Shown here: one piece after another, positions 24,176 to 33,552 of the stretch
How positions within the stretch are numbered: the stretch's first letter is position 1
Layout: every line of letters starts with the position of its first letter
Source: MED-G105 sp038522945
GTDB lineage: Bacteria; Pseudomonadota; Alphaproteobacteria; Caulobacterales; Parvularculaceae
DNA length: 64,000 nt
Direction: 5' to 3'
NCBI GenBank assembly: GCA_038522945.1
Contig: JBCBJV010000002.1
Span: forward strand, 124,001-188,000
Position numbers and translations under genes: made by a program
Notes under the pieces: model-generated
What the model saw: the letters and a program-made list of their open reading frames with translations, nothing else
Databases searched by the model: none
What the model was told of the DNA's origin: nothing

Positions 24176-25528
24176 ATGAAAAAACTCATGAATTTCGATG
24201 TCAGAGCTCGGCTGTTTGCGCTGGCCGGGGTGGTTGCGGCAGCGGCAGCAGGCTGCGCCAGCGTGCCGAGTGAGAGCGGGCCGCGGTATTCCGCTGGACA
24301 TTACACCGGAGCGGAAGGGCTATATTCGACGGATGAGGTCGCGCAGCTGCGCTTGCCTGCTCAGTACGACAGCCAAGGTAATAAGCTGGAGTTTGCGAAA
24401 CTCGAAGGGATCGCCGGGGCGCGCCAAGCACACCGGCTTTACGGAGAGGCTGTTGCTGAACAGCTCGACGGTCGTTGCGAGAATTTCGTGGCGATCCGGG
24501 CGGGCGAATCTCTGGCGGAGATTTCTGAGTATTGCGACGTGCCCGTGGCGACGTTGATTGATTTCAACCCAGCGGTTGAAAACCCCTATCTCGTCCAAGC
24601 TGGCCAGATCGTTGAAGTGCCGGTCTCGCGCAATGCTGTTGGCTTGTCAGCGATCGGCGCAGATGTGGCTGACCTCTATACTGTGCGGGCGGGCGATACC
24701 CTTAACAAGGTTGCCTACCGGTTCAACGTCTCCAGCGACGCCATCATTGCCATGAACCCGAACGTGGACTGGACCATCGTCAAGCCAGGCGACCGCCTTC
24801 GCTTGCCGACCAAGAATGTGGGCTCGGCGCCACGGCCGCAAACGGGGATTGCTTACGGTGCGCCCGCCTATCAGGGGCAACCGACCACGGGGTTTGTTGA
24901 TCCGAACGCCTGGCAGGGATATTCCGGCCTTTCCGGTAGCGAAGCTGATCCGAGCGCGGCGGACTTCGAACTCGCTAAGGTTATGCCGTATCAGTTGCAG
25001 CCAGTTTCAGCGACCCTCCGTGATGGCGCGCCGAACGTGGTGAACCCGGGGCTTAAAGTGAACAAAGGTGCCGTTGACGCGGGCCGGTCCATTGAGGTAT
25101 CCCTAGACGGCTTGCCTGCTGGTACCGAAGTGACGTTCTACCGGGGCAAAACGGCAGAAGACATGGTCCCAGGGCGAGCGGTTGTTGCCGGCTCAGACGG
25201 CGTTGCGCGCAAGTCATTCCGGACAAATGACAAAACGTCAGATCCCGGTGGGTTTGTGTTCCGTGCAACCCGCAATGATACCGGTGAGGCTTACTACTCA
25301 GAGCGCGTGGGCGTTGTTACGCTGAAGCAACCTGACGAGCTTATCGAGCGGGAACTTACTCTCGATGAGGAACTTGCTTTGCAAGAGCAGGCTTACGAAC
25401 AGCAGCAACTTCTCGATATCGAAAGCCAACGCGATTGGGATTCTGACGAGATCAAGGCCGCGATCGAAGCGGGCGAAGAAGTCGATGACTCTGCTTACTT
25501 CGATGACGAGGAAGAAGACGACGAGTAA
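24176..25528 (+). CDS. LysM-domain lipoprotein
   Basis: A 450-residue lipoprotein with signal and lipobox ending AAAGC (Cys26). Two LysM-type peptidoglycan-binding modules are seen: ENFVAIRAGESLAEISEYC to PYLVQAGQIVEVP (about 105-160) and LYTVRAGDTLNKVAYRF to VKPGDRLRLP (about 175-220). A Pro/Gly-rich linker follows, then a beta-sandwich-like domain (about 285-395, with SIEVSLDGLPAGTEVTFYRGK) and a Gln/Glu-rich tail ending in a block of Asp and Glu. The start at 24176 follows GGGGAG; upstream ATGs in frame at 24137 are less likely. Expected to connect an envelope membrane and the cell wall. Confidence 0.85.
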   Translation: MKKLMNFDVRARLFALAGVVAAAAAGCASVPSESGPRYSAGHYTGAEGLYSTDEVAQLRLPAQYDSQGNKLEFAKLEGIAGARQAHRLYGEAVAEQLDGRCENFVAIRAGESLAEISEYCDVPVATLIDFNPAVENPYLVQAGQIVEVPVSRNAVGLSAIGADVADLYTVRAGDTLNKVAYRFNVSSDAIIAMNPNVDWTIVKPGDRLRLPTKNVGSAPRPQTGIAYGAPAYQGQPTTGFVDPNAWQGYSGLSGSEADPSAADFELAKVMPYQLQPVSATLRDGAPNVVNPGLKVNKGAVDAGRSIEVSLDGLPAGTEVTFYRGKTAEDMVPGRAVVAGSDGVARKSFRTNDKTSDPGGFVFRATRNDTGEAYYSERVGVVTLKQPDELIERELTLDEELALQEQAYEQQQLLDIESQRDWDSDEIKAAIEAGEEVDDSAYFDDEEEDDE

Positions 25529-25598
25529 AGTTGGCCTTTTCTTAAGCTGGCAACCCGTGCAAATTGGACTGAGCGAAATCGTTCTTTGTGTTGAGGCG

Positions 25599-26849
25599 TC
25601 AGGCCGCTTGGCGTGCTGGCGGAGAAATTTCCTCAAAGATCTTGAGCATCTGCTCTGCTTTGGCTCGCCAACTGAAGTGCTGCTGCACATGGCTACGGGC
25701 CGTGGCGCCCATTCTTTGGGCGAGCCCCGGGTCTTTTGAGAGCGCCTTCATCGCGGTGGCGATTTTCTCAGAAAATGTTTCCTCTGTGCCGGGATCAATC
25801 AGGAAGCCCGTTTCTTGAGTGATGTAGTCGGTCGGCCCTCCCCAATTTGTTGCGATTGCCGGCTTGCCGCACGCAAACGCCTCAAGGACAACAGCTCCGC
25901 CGCATTCACGTAAGGACGACAAGACCAGCGCTGTGGATGCGGCAAGGACATCCCGGATTTCAGGCTGCGATAGAAAGCCGGTGAAAGTGATCTCGATCCG
26001 GCCTTCTGATTGTTTGATGATATCGGCTGCCATGGCCTCAAGGGAGGCGCGCTCTTCCCCATCGCCAATAATGGTCAGCCGTGCGCGCTCCAGTTTGCTC
26101 ATTGCTCGGAGCAAGTGGTCAATGGCTTTCCACCAGACAAGCCGGCCCACATAGACAAACTCCGGCACGTCCGGGAAGGTCACCTGTTCCGGGGTCCACA
26201 GATCAATGTCCACGCCGTTCTCCACCAACAGTCTTGTCTTTGACTGGTCGATGCTCGCGGGCAAGGCGGCTCTTGTGCGTTCATTGGCAACAAGAATACG
26301 GGCAGCGCTTTGCTTGCCCGAAACAAGTCGATTGGCAAGACTGGAGACGGCTCTGGTCCCGCCGACAATAAATTCGTTTGCGGCATTCTCTTTGCCCGCA
26401 AAGCCGGGCGGAAAGCTCATCCCGCCATTCAATGGGCCGATGACAAGCGGTGTCTTCAGGGTGCTGAGGAAACTCGGGAGCGATGGCGACACAGGTGTCG
26501 GTTGATGAATAACATCGAATTCGATCTCTTGTTCCAGCTGACCTGCCTTCTCGGCAAGCCGACGCAACGTCAAGAGTGATAGCGCCGGGTGAACGGCGCT
26601 GTCACGGATGGCGGCTGGTACTCGTTTTGAAAAGCGATGAACGACCTTCTCTTGAGTGGAGTCTTCAATGAAGTGCATCCGCCCTTGGTCGATGAAAGGC
26701 GTTTCGTTTAGCCTGTCTCTACAACGGGCATGGGTTAGTCCGTGAACCTCAACACCAAGATGTTGAAGTTGCTGGACGTAATGCAATGGCAAGATGGCTT
26801 CACCACCCATCTTGTTGGAAAAATTCGGGGCTACGATTAAGACTCTCAC
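25599..26849 (-). CDS. GT4 family glycosyltransferase
   Basis: A 416-residue GT-B glycosyltransferase. The N-terminal half begins RVLIVAPNFSNKMGGEA, and the C-terminal nucleotide-sugar half has PEFVYVGRLVWWKAIDHLLRA, LTIIGDGEERASLE and the retaining-enzyme E-x7-E motif ECGGAVVLE. It starts with GTG at 26849, 89 bases downstream of the exosortase gene on the same strand, so it probably acts in the exopolysaccharide or surface glycan pathway tied to exosortase systems. Donor and acceptor are unknown. Confidence 0.88.
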   Translation of the reverse strand: MRVLIVAPNFSNKMGGEAILPLHYVQQLQHLGVEVHGLTHARCRDRLNETPFIDQGRMHFIEDSTQEKVVHRFSKRVPAAIRDSAVHPALSLLTLRRLAEKAGQLEQEIEFDVIHQPTPVSPSLPSFLSTLKTPLVIGPLNGGMSFPPGFAGKENAANEFIVGGTRAVSSLANRLVSGKQSAARILVANERTRAALPASIDQSKTRLLVENGVDIDLWTPEQVTFPDVPEFVYVGRLVWWKAIDHLLRAMSKLERARLTIIGDGEERASLEAMAADIIKQSEGRIEITFTGFLSQPEIRDVLAASTALVLSSLRECGGAVVLEAFACGKPAIATNWGGPTDYITQETGFLIDPGTEETFSEKIATAMKALSKDPGLAQRMGATARSHVQQHFSWRAKAEQMLKIFEEISPPARQAA

Positions 26850-26893
26850 GGCGCGCAGCTATCCTCGAAAGTGTCGACCCTCAGGCCAATGCC

Positions 26894-26947
26894 CGATCGT
26901 GTCGATGCCGATATCGGGACTTATGCCGGTATCGGCACCTATGCCGG
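26894..26947 (-). repeat. 18-bp tandem repeat spanning the exosortase stop codon
   Basis: Three 18-bp units at 26930-26947, 26912-26929 and 26894-26911; the first two share 15 of 18 bases (tatcggcacctatgccgg and tatcgggacttatgccgg), the third is more decayed. Read on the minus strand the first unit holds the TAG stop of the exosortase gene (26939-26941), and the second carries a matching TAA in the same place. Confidence 0.85.
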
Positions 26948-28513
26948 TATGTAGTCCGGCAAAAAGGTTTCAATCCGATTGATCATCGATTTCAGTTTCT
27001 GGTCCGCCTCTTCCAGGGATTCTCCGTTTTCTAACGGCACAAGCAAGCGGATCATGGCACCATCCGAGCGGTTCCGCGTCACTGCGTCAGCGATCAACCA
27101 GAACTTCATGGTGAATTCGTTGGCGAGCTTGCGACCACGTTGATCGTACCAATAGTAGACCAATTGTCGGCGTGGGCCATTTTCGATGACCAGCCGGTTA
27201 TAGTTGAGCGAGGTGCCCGCGGCTGTTTCGGTATTGAGGATCTGATGGTCGGTGATTTTCCAGCCACCACCGGGTATGCACTGGCGTGGGCTGTGCCATG
27301 ATCGGCCATCGCGCTGCGCTTCCAGATAGGCAAGGTACAGATTAAAGGTTTGCCCTTCCTCATTGACTAGATCGACGACGAGTGAATCGTCCGCACCGAG
27401 CGTTTCTGCAATCGTCGGATCTATCGGGCGGACCTTCGTCCGCCAGCCTTCAAACTGTGACGGGATGCTGGCGAATTGGTTTCGCTCCGGAATAATCAGG
27501 GCATCAACAGTGACGAACTTTGATGCAACGAAGAAGGCAATAGCAAGGCCGCCTAATGTCGCCAGGAACGGTATATGACCAGGGCCCGATCTTGAGGGGG
27601 CGACCTTCGGTAATTCCGGGGTGGCGAGAGCGTCAAGCGGATGCTGGCGCGGGGTTGAGAACCTGGAAAGAAGCGCGACGATGCCGAACAGGGCGGCAAG
27701 GCAGAAAAGAAACACCACCCAACCTTCGAAGAAGTGCAGAGCGCCTTCAGCATGTTCAGGGCCGTAAGCCTGAACAAGCGCGCCGGTCACCGCGATGCGA
27801 AAGCTGTTCATCAAGATCGTGATGGGGATCGTGGAAAGGACGATCACTGCCTTTTGCCAGAGCTTGCCGCGATACATATAGGCGGCCATCACGCCGATGG
27901 AGAGAAACGGGAAGAGATACCGGAGCCCGCTGCAGGCTTCGGCGACCTGGAGTTTGTAGTCGCCGAGATCGATGATGTTGCCGGACAGGAAAACCGGAAT
28001 ATTCATCAGCTCGATCATCCACACACCGAGGATCGAGGAAATCTCCTGGAACTTCCATGACAGGACTGTGATCATCCAAAACGGTGGTGGCACAGCGAAA
28101 AACAAAAAGGCAACGGGCGCGGCAACGGTCCGCAGCAGGGACATGCCGCCAAAGCCGGCGACGAGACCGGCGATAACAATCACCAGTCCGATATGTTGAA
28201 ACAGGTAGATGCTGGTCAACTGACCCAGAACGAAAGTCGTCAAACCGCAGCCGATGATCGCTAATCCGGCCCAGGACGGATTGCCGACGCTGGCCTTCAC
28301 AGTTTCCCGGTTGACCCAAACGAGGTAAGCGGAAATGAGCGGGATGAAATAGCTGTGGCTGAGCTCGTCCTGTTTGCCCCAACGTGACCACAGATTCAGG
28401 ATCGCATCGCCAAAAAGCAATCCAATAAATAAAAGCGAGGCCGCCAGACCGATATAAATGATCCGGGTATCATTGTTTCCCGGGCCTAGAGCCAACCGGT
28501 CCGCCGCAACCAT
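26939..28513 (-). CDS. Exosortase with fused EpsI domain (XrtD-like)
   Basis: A 524-residue membrane cysteine protease/transpeptidase of the exosortase family fused to an EpsI domain. The first 300 residues have about eight helices and the catalytic Cys in EACSGLRYLFPF, Arg in NSFRIAVTGAL and His in HFFEGWVVF. The last 200 residues form the EpsI domain (periplasmic after one helix) with SWHSPRQCIPGGGWKI and YYWYDQRGRKLANEF. Exosortases cut and anchor proteins with PEP-CTERM-like C-termini; the single-chain fusion is typical of the XrtD type with VPLPA-CTERM targets. No target with such a tail is encoded in the window. The GT4 gene lies downstream. Confidence 0.9.
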   Translation of the reverse strand: MVAADRLALGPGNNDTRIIYIGLAASLLFIGLLFGDAILNLWSRWGKQDELSHSYFIPLISAYLVWVNRETVKASVGNPSWAGLAIIGCGLTTFVLGQLTSIYLFQHIGLVIVIAGLVAGFGGMSLLRTVAAPVAFLFFAVPPPFWMITVLSWKFQEISSILGVWMIELMNIPVFLSGNIIDLGDYKLQVAEACSGLRYLFPFLSIGVMAAYMYRGKLWQKAVIVLSTIPITILMNSFRIAVTGALVQAYGPEHAEGALHFFEGWVVFLFCLAALFGIVALLSRFSTPRQHPLDALATPELPKVAPSRSGPGHIPFLATLGGLAIAFFVASKFVTVDALIIPERNQFASIPSQFEGWRTKVRPIDPTIAETLGADDSLVVDLVNEEGQTFNLYLAYLEAQRDGRSWHSPRQCIPGGGWKITDHQILNTETAAGTSLNYNRLVIENGPRRQLVYYWYDQRGRKLANEFTMKFWLIADAVTRNRSDGAMIRLLVPLENGESLEEADQKLKSMINRIETFLPDYIPA

Positions 28514-28737
28514 TCAAGCCACTCCCATTCGGTAAAATCGGGCTGGATGTTCAGAGAGCCCACCCAGCAGCCGTTCATGTCCTGTCTCGGGCGAGGAAAT
28601 GCAAGAAGTATACTTGTCTCCGCGCGATCAACAAATCGTTAACCGACTTTGCCGGGATCACCAAAGATCCAGAGGGTTGTGCGCACGGACAGCGGGTCGC
28701 GCCCAAGGGATGTGGTGCCCGAAGGGTCGTGCCGATG
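28514..28737. other. Gap between exosortase and TAP-like hydrolase
   Basis: About 220 bases between two genes on the minus strand; it should contain the exosortase promoter. I see no gene and no clear terminator. Confidence 0.4.
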
Positions 28738-30921
28738 TTAGATCGGCAAGAACCCATTAATGACGAGCCATGCGGAAAGGCCGATTGCGGCGAACCCTGT
28801 GAGCAACAAGCCGAGAAGCGTCCCGATTGGAAACGGTCCTTGCCAACGGCCGCGAAGGGTCGTGAACAAAGTCAGTGCCCCTAAGAGCCCTGCGACGATC
28901 CCAAGCGCCGCGAACCACTTGGTCCAGCCGACAAATCCCAGCAACACGAGGAAGTCACTGGCCTCGGAGGAGGCATACGCCCCGTAGCCGAGACCACCGA
29001 GCGCGACTGTGCCTGCAAGGGCGGTCAACCAGCCAACGGTCCGCGCGCCGCTTGTGCTGAGAGTGTCACCGCGGTTGATAACTCGGGCAACGGACGACAG
29101 CGTCATGACGATGAACGACAAGATAAGCGCAATGGCGCTTGCGCCAATCCACGCGCCTGATAGCGCAACCGCCTTTTCGTCTTCCGCGGCGGTCGTCAGC
29201 AAGTTCAGATGGCCGTCCACATTCCAGACCGGTCCGATGAACGTCGGTGCTTCCATGGATTGAGGACAGCTCAGGTCGAGATCGCCCTCTGGGTCATCGA
29301 AAAAGCTGGTGAGAAACTCGCCTGCACACTCAACCGACCGGGTTGGACCGTGGCCCGCATAGTCAAATTCAACATAGGTCCCGTTGGAGAAACCTGGCAT
29401 AATACGCTTGGCTAATGGTGGCGGTGTGATTGGGTCCAATGCCCCTTCAACGATCAGAGTGCGGATATTGGTCTCCACCGGCAGGTACTCTTCCGCTGGG
29501 CGCAAACGCATGCCGTATTTCCGGCACAGCTTGGCGAACTCGGCCCCATAAGAAGGGTCCCCATTTATTAGGCTGAGGACCGGGTTCAGCGCTTTATCCC
29601 GAGCAAGGGAGTCCTCCAGAAAATACGCCCAGCCGTCATTGCAGGTAATAGCATTATACATGCCGTTACTAATGCTTACGAAGCCATCGCCGCCTTCGCC
29701 TGCCGTGAAGATCCGCATACGCTCATAGTCTTCTTTCTCCACGATGTCCGCGAGGCCTTCAATGAACGCGGGCAGCGCCCCGTAGTTGTCCTGCTCGTAG
29801 AACTGAATGAACGGCGCACCGAGGATGATCTGTTCAAAGAGCCAAGCCTTGCCCGATGGGAAAAGTTCCGGATCGATAGCATCGAGTTCGATCGGGTTTT
29901 CGCTGACCTTCAGGGCTGCTTCTTTCAGGCGACCGACAAAATCGGGAAAATGCTTGGCACACGTCTCATCGGCATTGCAGTCTTCCTGGAGAAGATTGAG
30001 TGTGCGCGCGTAATGCTCGCCGACCCCTTGGAAATGGGCGCCCTGTTCCAGGGGAACAATCGCATCAATAACCGCCGCGCGGATGCCTTCCGGGTCAACT
30101 TTCAAATACGCTTGACCAAGGACCGATCCGTACGAAATGCCCCATACGTTCCACTGCTCAAAGCCTAACGCCTGGCGCATGGCTTTGACGTCTCTGGCGT
30201 TTTCAATTGAGTTATACCCGGAAAGATCGACCTTGGCGTCTTTTGCCTTCCGGAAGCAGTCTTCCGCCTGTGCAAGCTGTGCGGCAGCTGCTTCCTCGGG
30301 GGTTTTTGCGTTCATGGTCGCGGGATCAAAAACCGAATATATCGGACAGAAATCATCGGAGTACCCGATGCCGCGCTGTTCCAGGATAAAGAGGTCGCGC
30401 GTGTCGCGAATGCCATGGTCCTTAAGACGTTCAACATAGCCCGTGAGGTGGGCGCCCGGCCCACCAGTGAGGTATATGACGGGATCATCGCGTTTGACCC
30501 ACTCGCCGCTTTCTTCTGTGTCCCAATCTTCCGGCTCCCGCGCGGCAAGCTTCACAAAGTTCAGTCTGATATCGCGGGGGCGTTTTTTCTCGCGGTTCTC
30601 CGGAACGGTCAGAAGACCGCACGACGTATGCTCCGGGTCATAATCGACGCGACCCTTAAAAGCACAAACGATGGGCGTGATCGTGTAGGTGTCTTTATCG
30701 AAGAGGCGGGGATCACCGAGGATTGGGTCAGTCTCGAGATCGGGCAGGTCAAGGTCTGTGCCGGGCTCAGTTACACCCTCTACCGTGGTGTCTTCGGCGG
30801 CGGTAGCGTCCTCGCTCAGATCCTGCGCCATTGCGCCCATCAAGGACGGCACCCCGATGAAAGACGTGACAGAAAAACAAAGAGCTGCGCTCAGCCCAAC
30901 AAAAAAAGATCGCTTAGCCAT
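28738..30921 (-). CDS. TAP-like alpha/beta hydrolase with C-terminal membrane domain
   Basis: A 727-residue protein with a signal peptide (ending about residue 32) and an alpha/beta hydrolase domain of the prolyl/tripeptidyl aminopeptidase type: YLTGGPGAHLTGY oxyanion region, FILEQRGIGYSDDFCP, nucleophile Ser in WGISYGSVLGQAYL and a C-terminal TAP-like segment with LIVEGALDPITPP and the His in YAGHGPTR. Unusually, about 140 residues are added after the hydrolase, with four hydrophobic segments (starting GAWIGASAIALILSF and ending GLSAWLVINGFLPI). It should sit in the membrane with the catalytic domain outside. The ATG at 30921 follows AGGTGG. Confidence 0.85.
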   Translation of the reverse strand: MAKRSFFVGLSAALCFSVTSFIGVPSLMGAMAQDLSEDATAAEDTTVEGVTEPGTDLDLPDLETDPILGDPRLFDKDTYTITPIVCAFKGRVDYDPEHTSCGLLTVPENREKKRPRDIRLNFVKLAAREPEDWDTEESGEWVKRDDPVIYLTGGPGAHLTGYVERLKDHGIRDTRDLFILEQRGIGYSDDFCPIYSVFDPATMNAKTPEEAAAAQLAQAEDCFRKAKDAKVDLSGYNSIENARDVKAMRQALGFEQWNVWGISYGSVLGQAYLKVDPEGIRAAVIDAIVPLEQGAHFQGVGEHYARTLNLLQEDCNADETCAKHFPDFVGRLKEAALKVSENPIELDAIDPELFPSGKAWLFEQIILGAPFIQFYEQDNYGALPAFIEGLADIVEKEDYERMRIFTAGEGGDGFVSISNGMYNAITCNDGWAYFLEDSLARDKALNPVLSLINGDPSYGAEFAKLCRKYGMRLRPAEEYLPVETNIRTLIVEGALDPITPPPLAKRIMPGFSNGTYVEFDYAGHGPTRSVECAGEFLTSFFDDPEGDLDLSCPQSMEAPTFIGPVWNVDGHLNLLTTAAEDEKAVALSGAWIGASAIALILSFIVMTLSSVARVINRGDTLSTSGARTVGWLTALAGTVALGGLGYGAYASSEASDFLVLLGFVGWTKWFAALGIVAGLLGALTLFTTLRGRWQGPFPIGTLLGLLLTGFAAIGLSAWLVINGFLPI

Positions 30922-31040
30922 AAAGCCCCACCTGAATTTACCCCAACGCGTAGACTAGCAAAATTAGGAAGGGCTGGAAATCCCCGGATTGGGACTGGTT
31001 TCTGACCTTTCCGTTAGTCAGTCGTGGCTTGGCGAAAGGG

Positions 31041-32276
31041 CTATTTCATAGGTTCGCCCTGACTTTCGCCCTGACTTTCGCCCTGATCCTCTGGCTGATC
31101 CTCAGACCGATCTTCGGGCTGGGTTTCGTTCTGGCCGGAAAGCTGTCCGCCTGCCAGATAGTCAATTAGGCCAAGCGTGAAGTTGTTTGCCTGATCCGCA
31201 TTGGTGAAAAAGGCCAGGCCCCAGTTTGTGTCGCGGCTAACGAACACAAAGCTGGTAAAGCCCGGATTATTGCCACCATGGGCCTCGAGTCGGCCAAACG
31301 GCGTTTCATAGATCGAAAATCCGAGCGCCCAATTGGTCAATCCAAGCGCACGATTCGGATCATCCGCCGGGATTGCCGGGTCTTGAGGCTTGAAATACTC
31401 CGCATACGTTTCCGGCTTCAGTAGGTCCCGCTTTAGGACCGCATTCACCCACTTGGCATAATCGCTGGCGTTGGTGTGGATTGAATAGGCGGCACCGAAC
31501 TCACCCGAAGGGCGCTTTTTGGCAAGGGGCGAACCATCCTTGTGGGGTGTTGCCTTTAGAGCAAAAAGATCAGCGTCCGCGACGAACTTGGTTTGCGTCA
31601 TGCCGAGCGGCCCTGCAATCCGGCGTTGGAACATGTCCTCCAGGCCCGCGTCATCGGTCTTGGCAAGATGAGCCATAACCCGGGCTAGATACTGATATCC
31701 CTCGCCGGAATAGAAATAGCCTTCCCCCGGTGCGAACTTGAGCGTGAGCCCCTCATCAACACTGTCATCGCGCCAGTTTGGAAGACCGGTCTGATGGGAG
31801 AGCACGTGCCGCGCAGTCATGGACCGATAGTCGGCCTGATCTTCCAGCTCAGGAAATGGCAAATATTCAGCAAGTGGCCGATCGAGATCGAGTAAGCCGT
31901 CTTCCACGAACATCATGGCAAGAAAGCCGAAGACGGGTTTGGAAAGCGATGCCGCCTCAAAAATGGTTGTTGGCGTGACGGGCGTTTTTGACATCACGTC
32001 TTCGATCCCGAACACGCCGGTATAGGTCGTCTTTCCATCTTCGCTGATGGCGACCGATGCTCCGGGAACGCCTGTGTTCGCCATCAAGACGGGGATGAAC
32101 CCATCAAGTGCGGTAGTGGAAATCTCTGTGCCGAACGGGGTCGAAACCTTCTGTGTTGATTCTGCCGCTGATCCAGTGTCGGGATTGGATGATGTCACTT
32201 CGCTGAGGGAAAAAGCGGGTCCTGGTTGAAGGGCGAAAGCGGCGAGCGCTATGAGCGTCAGTCTGAAGTTTTTCAT
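31041..32276 (-). CDS. Beta-lactamase-fold serine hydrolase, secreted
   Basis: A 411-residue member of PF00144. The start MKNFRLTLIALAAFALQPG at 32276 follows AGGAGA and gives a good signal peptide; 40 further open codons upstream are not used. Motifs are SLSK (in FEAASLSKPVFGF), Tyr in GEGYFYSGEGYQYLARV and HGG in LEAHGGNNPGF. The C-terminus ends in a hydrophilic tail of six four-residue units of the type SQGE/DQPE. Its promoter gap lies just after the gene for a membrane-bound AraC-type regulator on the same strand, which suggests it is the controlled target. Confidence 0.88.
   Translation of the reverse strand: MKNFRLTLIALAAFALQPGPAFSLSEVTSSNPDTGSAAESTQKVSTPFGTEISTTALDGFIPVLMANTGVPGASVAISEDGKTTYTGVFGIEDVMSKTPVTPTTIFEAASLSKPVFGFLAMMFVEDGLLDLDRPLAEYLPFPELEDQADYRSMTARHVLSHQTGLPNWRDDSVDEGLTLKFAPGEGYFYSGEGYQYLARVMAHLAKTDDAGLEDMFQRRIAGPLGMTQTKFVADADLFALKATPHKDGSPLAKKRPSGEFGAAYSIHTNASDYAKWVNAVLKRDLLKPETYAEYFKPQDPAIPADDPNRALGLTNWALGFSIYETPFGRLEAHGGNNPGFTSFVFVSRDTNWGLAFFTNADQANNFTLGLIDYLAGGQLSGQNETQPEDRSEDQPEDQGESQGESQGEPMK
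31053..31124 (-). repeat. 12-bp in-frame tandem repeat at the 3' end of a gene
   Basis: Six 12-bp units from 31053 to 31124; three are nearly identical (ttcgccctgact twice, then ttcgccctgatc) and three are diverged. They encode tetrapeptides of the form SQGE, DQGE, DQPE, DRSE in the C-terminal tail of the serine hydrolase and stop three codons before its end. In frame, so copy-number change would only alter tail length. Confidence 0.85.
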
Positions 32277-32407
32277 GGCCAGATATCTCCTGAGGTCGAA
32301 GGGGTGGAAGGGCGTTTGTCTAGTTGCGGTGTGCGCACCCCGCTTCTCGATTGCTGTTAATCGTCTCTCATTTTCAGAATTGAGGGGCGATTTCAAAACC
32401 TGATTTG

Positions 32408-33439
32408 TTAGCGACCCATGCCCTCAGCTGCTTTTTGCCGAAACACGGTCGGCGATTGGCCAACAAGGTTTTTGAAGACACGGTTGAATGTGGGCAGTGA
32501 GGCAAAGCCGGAATCCAAGGCAATCGAGGTGACTGGTGTGTCTGTCTCTGTGAGGAGAAGAGCTTTGGCGTGCGCCACGCGGTGAAAGTTTATGAAGCCG
32601 GAAAAATTCCCAAAACCGCTCGTCCGATTGATGAGTTTCCTGAGGCGATGTTCCGGGATGCCCATACGATCAGAAAGCCCGGCAATGGTGAGCCCCGGCT
32701 CCAGATAAACCTTCTCTTCGGTCATCAACCGACGCAGCTTTTCCAGATCGGGGTCGGGCGCGGTTGACTTAGACGGGGCAGTTAATGGTGCCGTGGGGCG
32801 AAAGACCGCTTTTGACGGGATGACGTCCGTCAACCAAAGCTGGACCCAGAGCACGATCGGCAACAACACACTTGCCCGCAGGAGCGATTGATACGCGTGC
32901 GGCAGCGTCAGCTCGGCGATCCCGATGATCGTTGAGGACATGGCAAGCGCCATGATGAACCAACGCCGTGCGGATCGGCGAGGCTCCAACAGATCACCGG
33001 TGCCGTCTTTAATAACCCGCCATACGAGGTGGCCGACCATTGCAAAGGAAAGCCCATAAGCAGCGATCACAAGTTCCTCAGAGAACGGAAGAACAATACC
33101 GAAATAGCGCAAGCGAATGGAGAAGCTAACAACGCAATAGACTGCCATGACGGCAAGATGGGTCGCCTTCGGGCGAAACTCATCGTCAAATAAAAGGAGC
33201 CCAAACCACCAAAAGAGCGCCCCATTCGGTGTTTCCAGCACCTTGGCCAGAAAACGGGCTTCATCAGGTATGGCGTAAGCGGCGGGCGCAGAATTAATCA
33301 GGATCGCAACAATGCTGATTGCCAATGCACCGGCAACAGCAAATAGGGGAATTTTGCGCCAAAACCCCATCGTCTGAAGAATGAGGCTCACAATGAGCCC
33401 CACACCGGCGAAACGAATGATGGCGTCAATCAACAACAT
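32408..33439 (-). CDS. AraC-family regulator with membrane N-terminal domain
   Basis: A 343-residue protein. The first 210 residues have about seven hydrophobic segments (from MLLIDAIIRFAGVGLIVSLIL to LLRASVLLPIVLWVQLWL), followed by a short linker and a C-terminal AraC DNA-binding domain (about 240-340) with LTIAGLSDRMGIPEHRLRKLIN as the first helix-turn-helix and SIALDSGFASLPTFNRVFKNLVGQSP as the second. Such membrane-bound AraC proteins may sense an envelope or lipid signal. It lies directly upstream of the secreted serine hydrolase gene (131 bases apart, same strand), the most likely target. Confidence 0.88.
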   Translation of the reverse strand: MLLIDAIIRFAGVGLIVSLILQTMGFWRKIPLFAVAGALAISIVAILINSAPAAYAIPDEARFLAKVLETPNGALFWWFGLLLFDDEFRPKATHLAVMAVYCVVSFSIRLRYFGIVLPFSEELVIAAYGLSFAMVGHLVWRVIKDGTGDLLEPRRSARRWFIMALAMSSTIIGIAELTLPHAYQSLLRASVLLPIVLWVQLWLTDVIPSKAVFRPTAPLTAPSKSTAPDPDLEKLRRLMTEEKVYLEPGLTIAGLSDRMGIPEHRLRKLINRTSGFGNFSGFINFHRVAHAKALLLTETDTPVTSIALDSGFASLPTFNRVFKNLVGQSPTVFRQKAAEGMGR

Positions 33440-33524
33440 TGGTCAGGGGTTTACGCAAGGCCGGCACGCTATGGCTAACAGGCACATCCGCCGGGGGCGC
33501 CGAGTCACTCTGGCCGCGTCCAAT

Positions 33525-33552
33525 CCTTATTCCTTATTCCGTATTTCTTATT
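33525..33552 (-). repeat. 7-bp tandem repeat covering a stop codon
   Basis: Four 7-bp units on the plus strand: ccttatt, ccttatt, ccgtatt, tcttatt (33525-33552). Read on the minus strand this is a run of AATAAGG-like units, and the first contains the TAA stop (33548-33550) of the lipoprotein hydrolase; the later units repeat the TAA. Confidence 0.85.
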
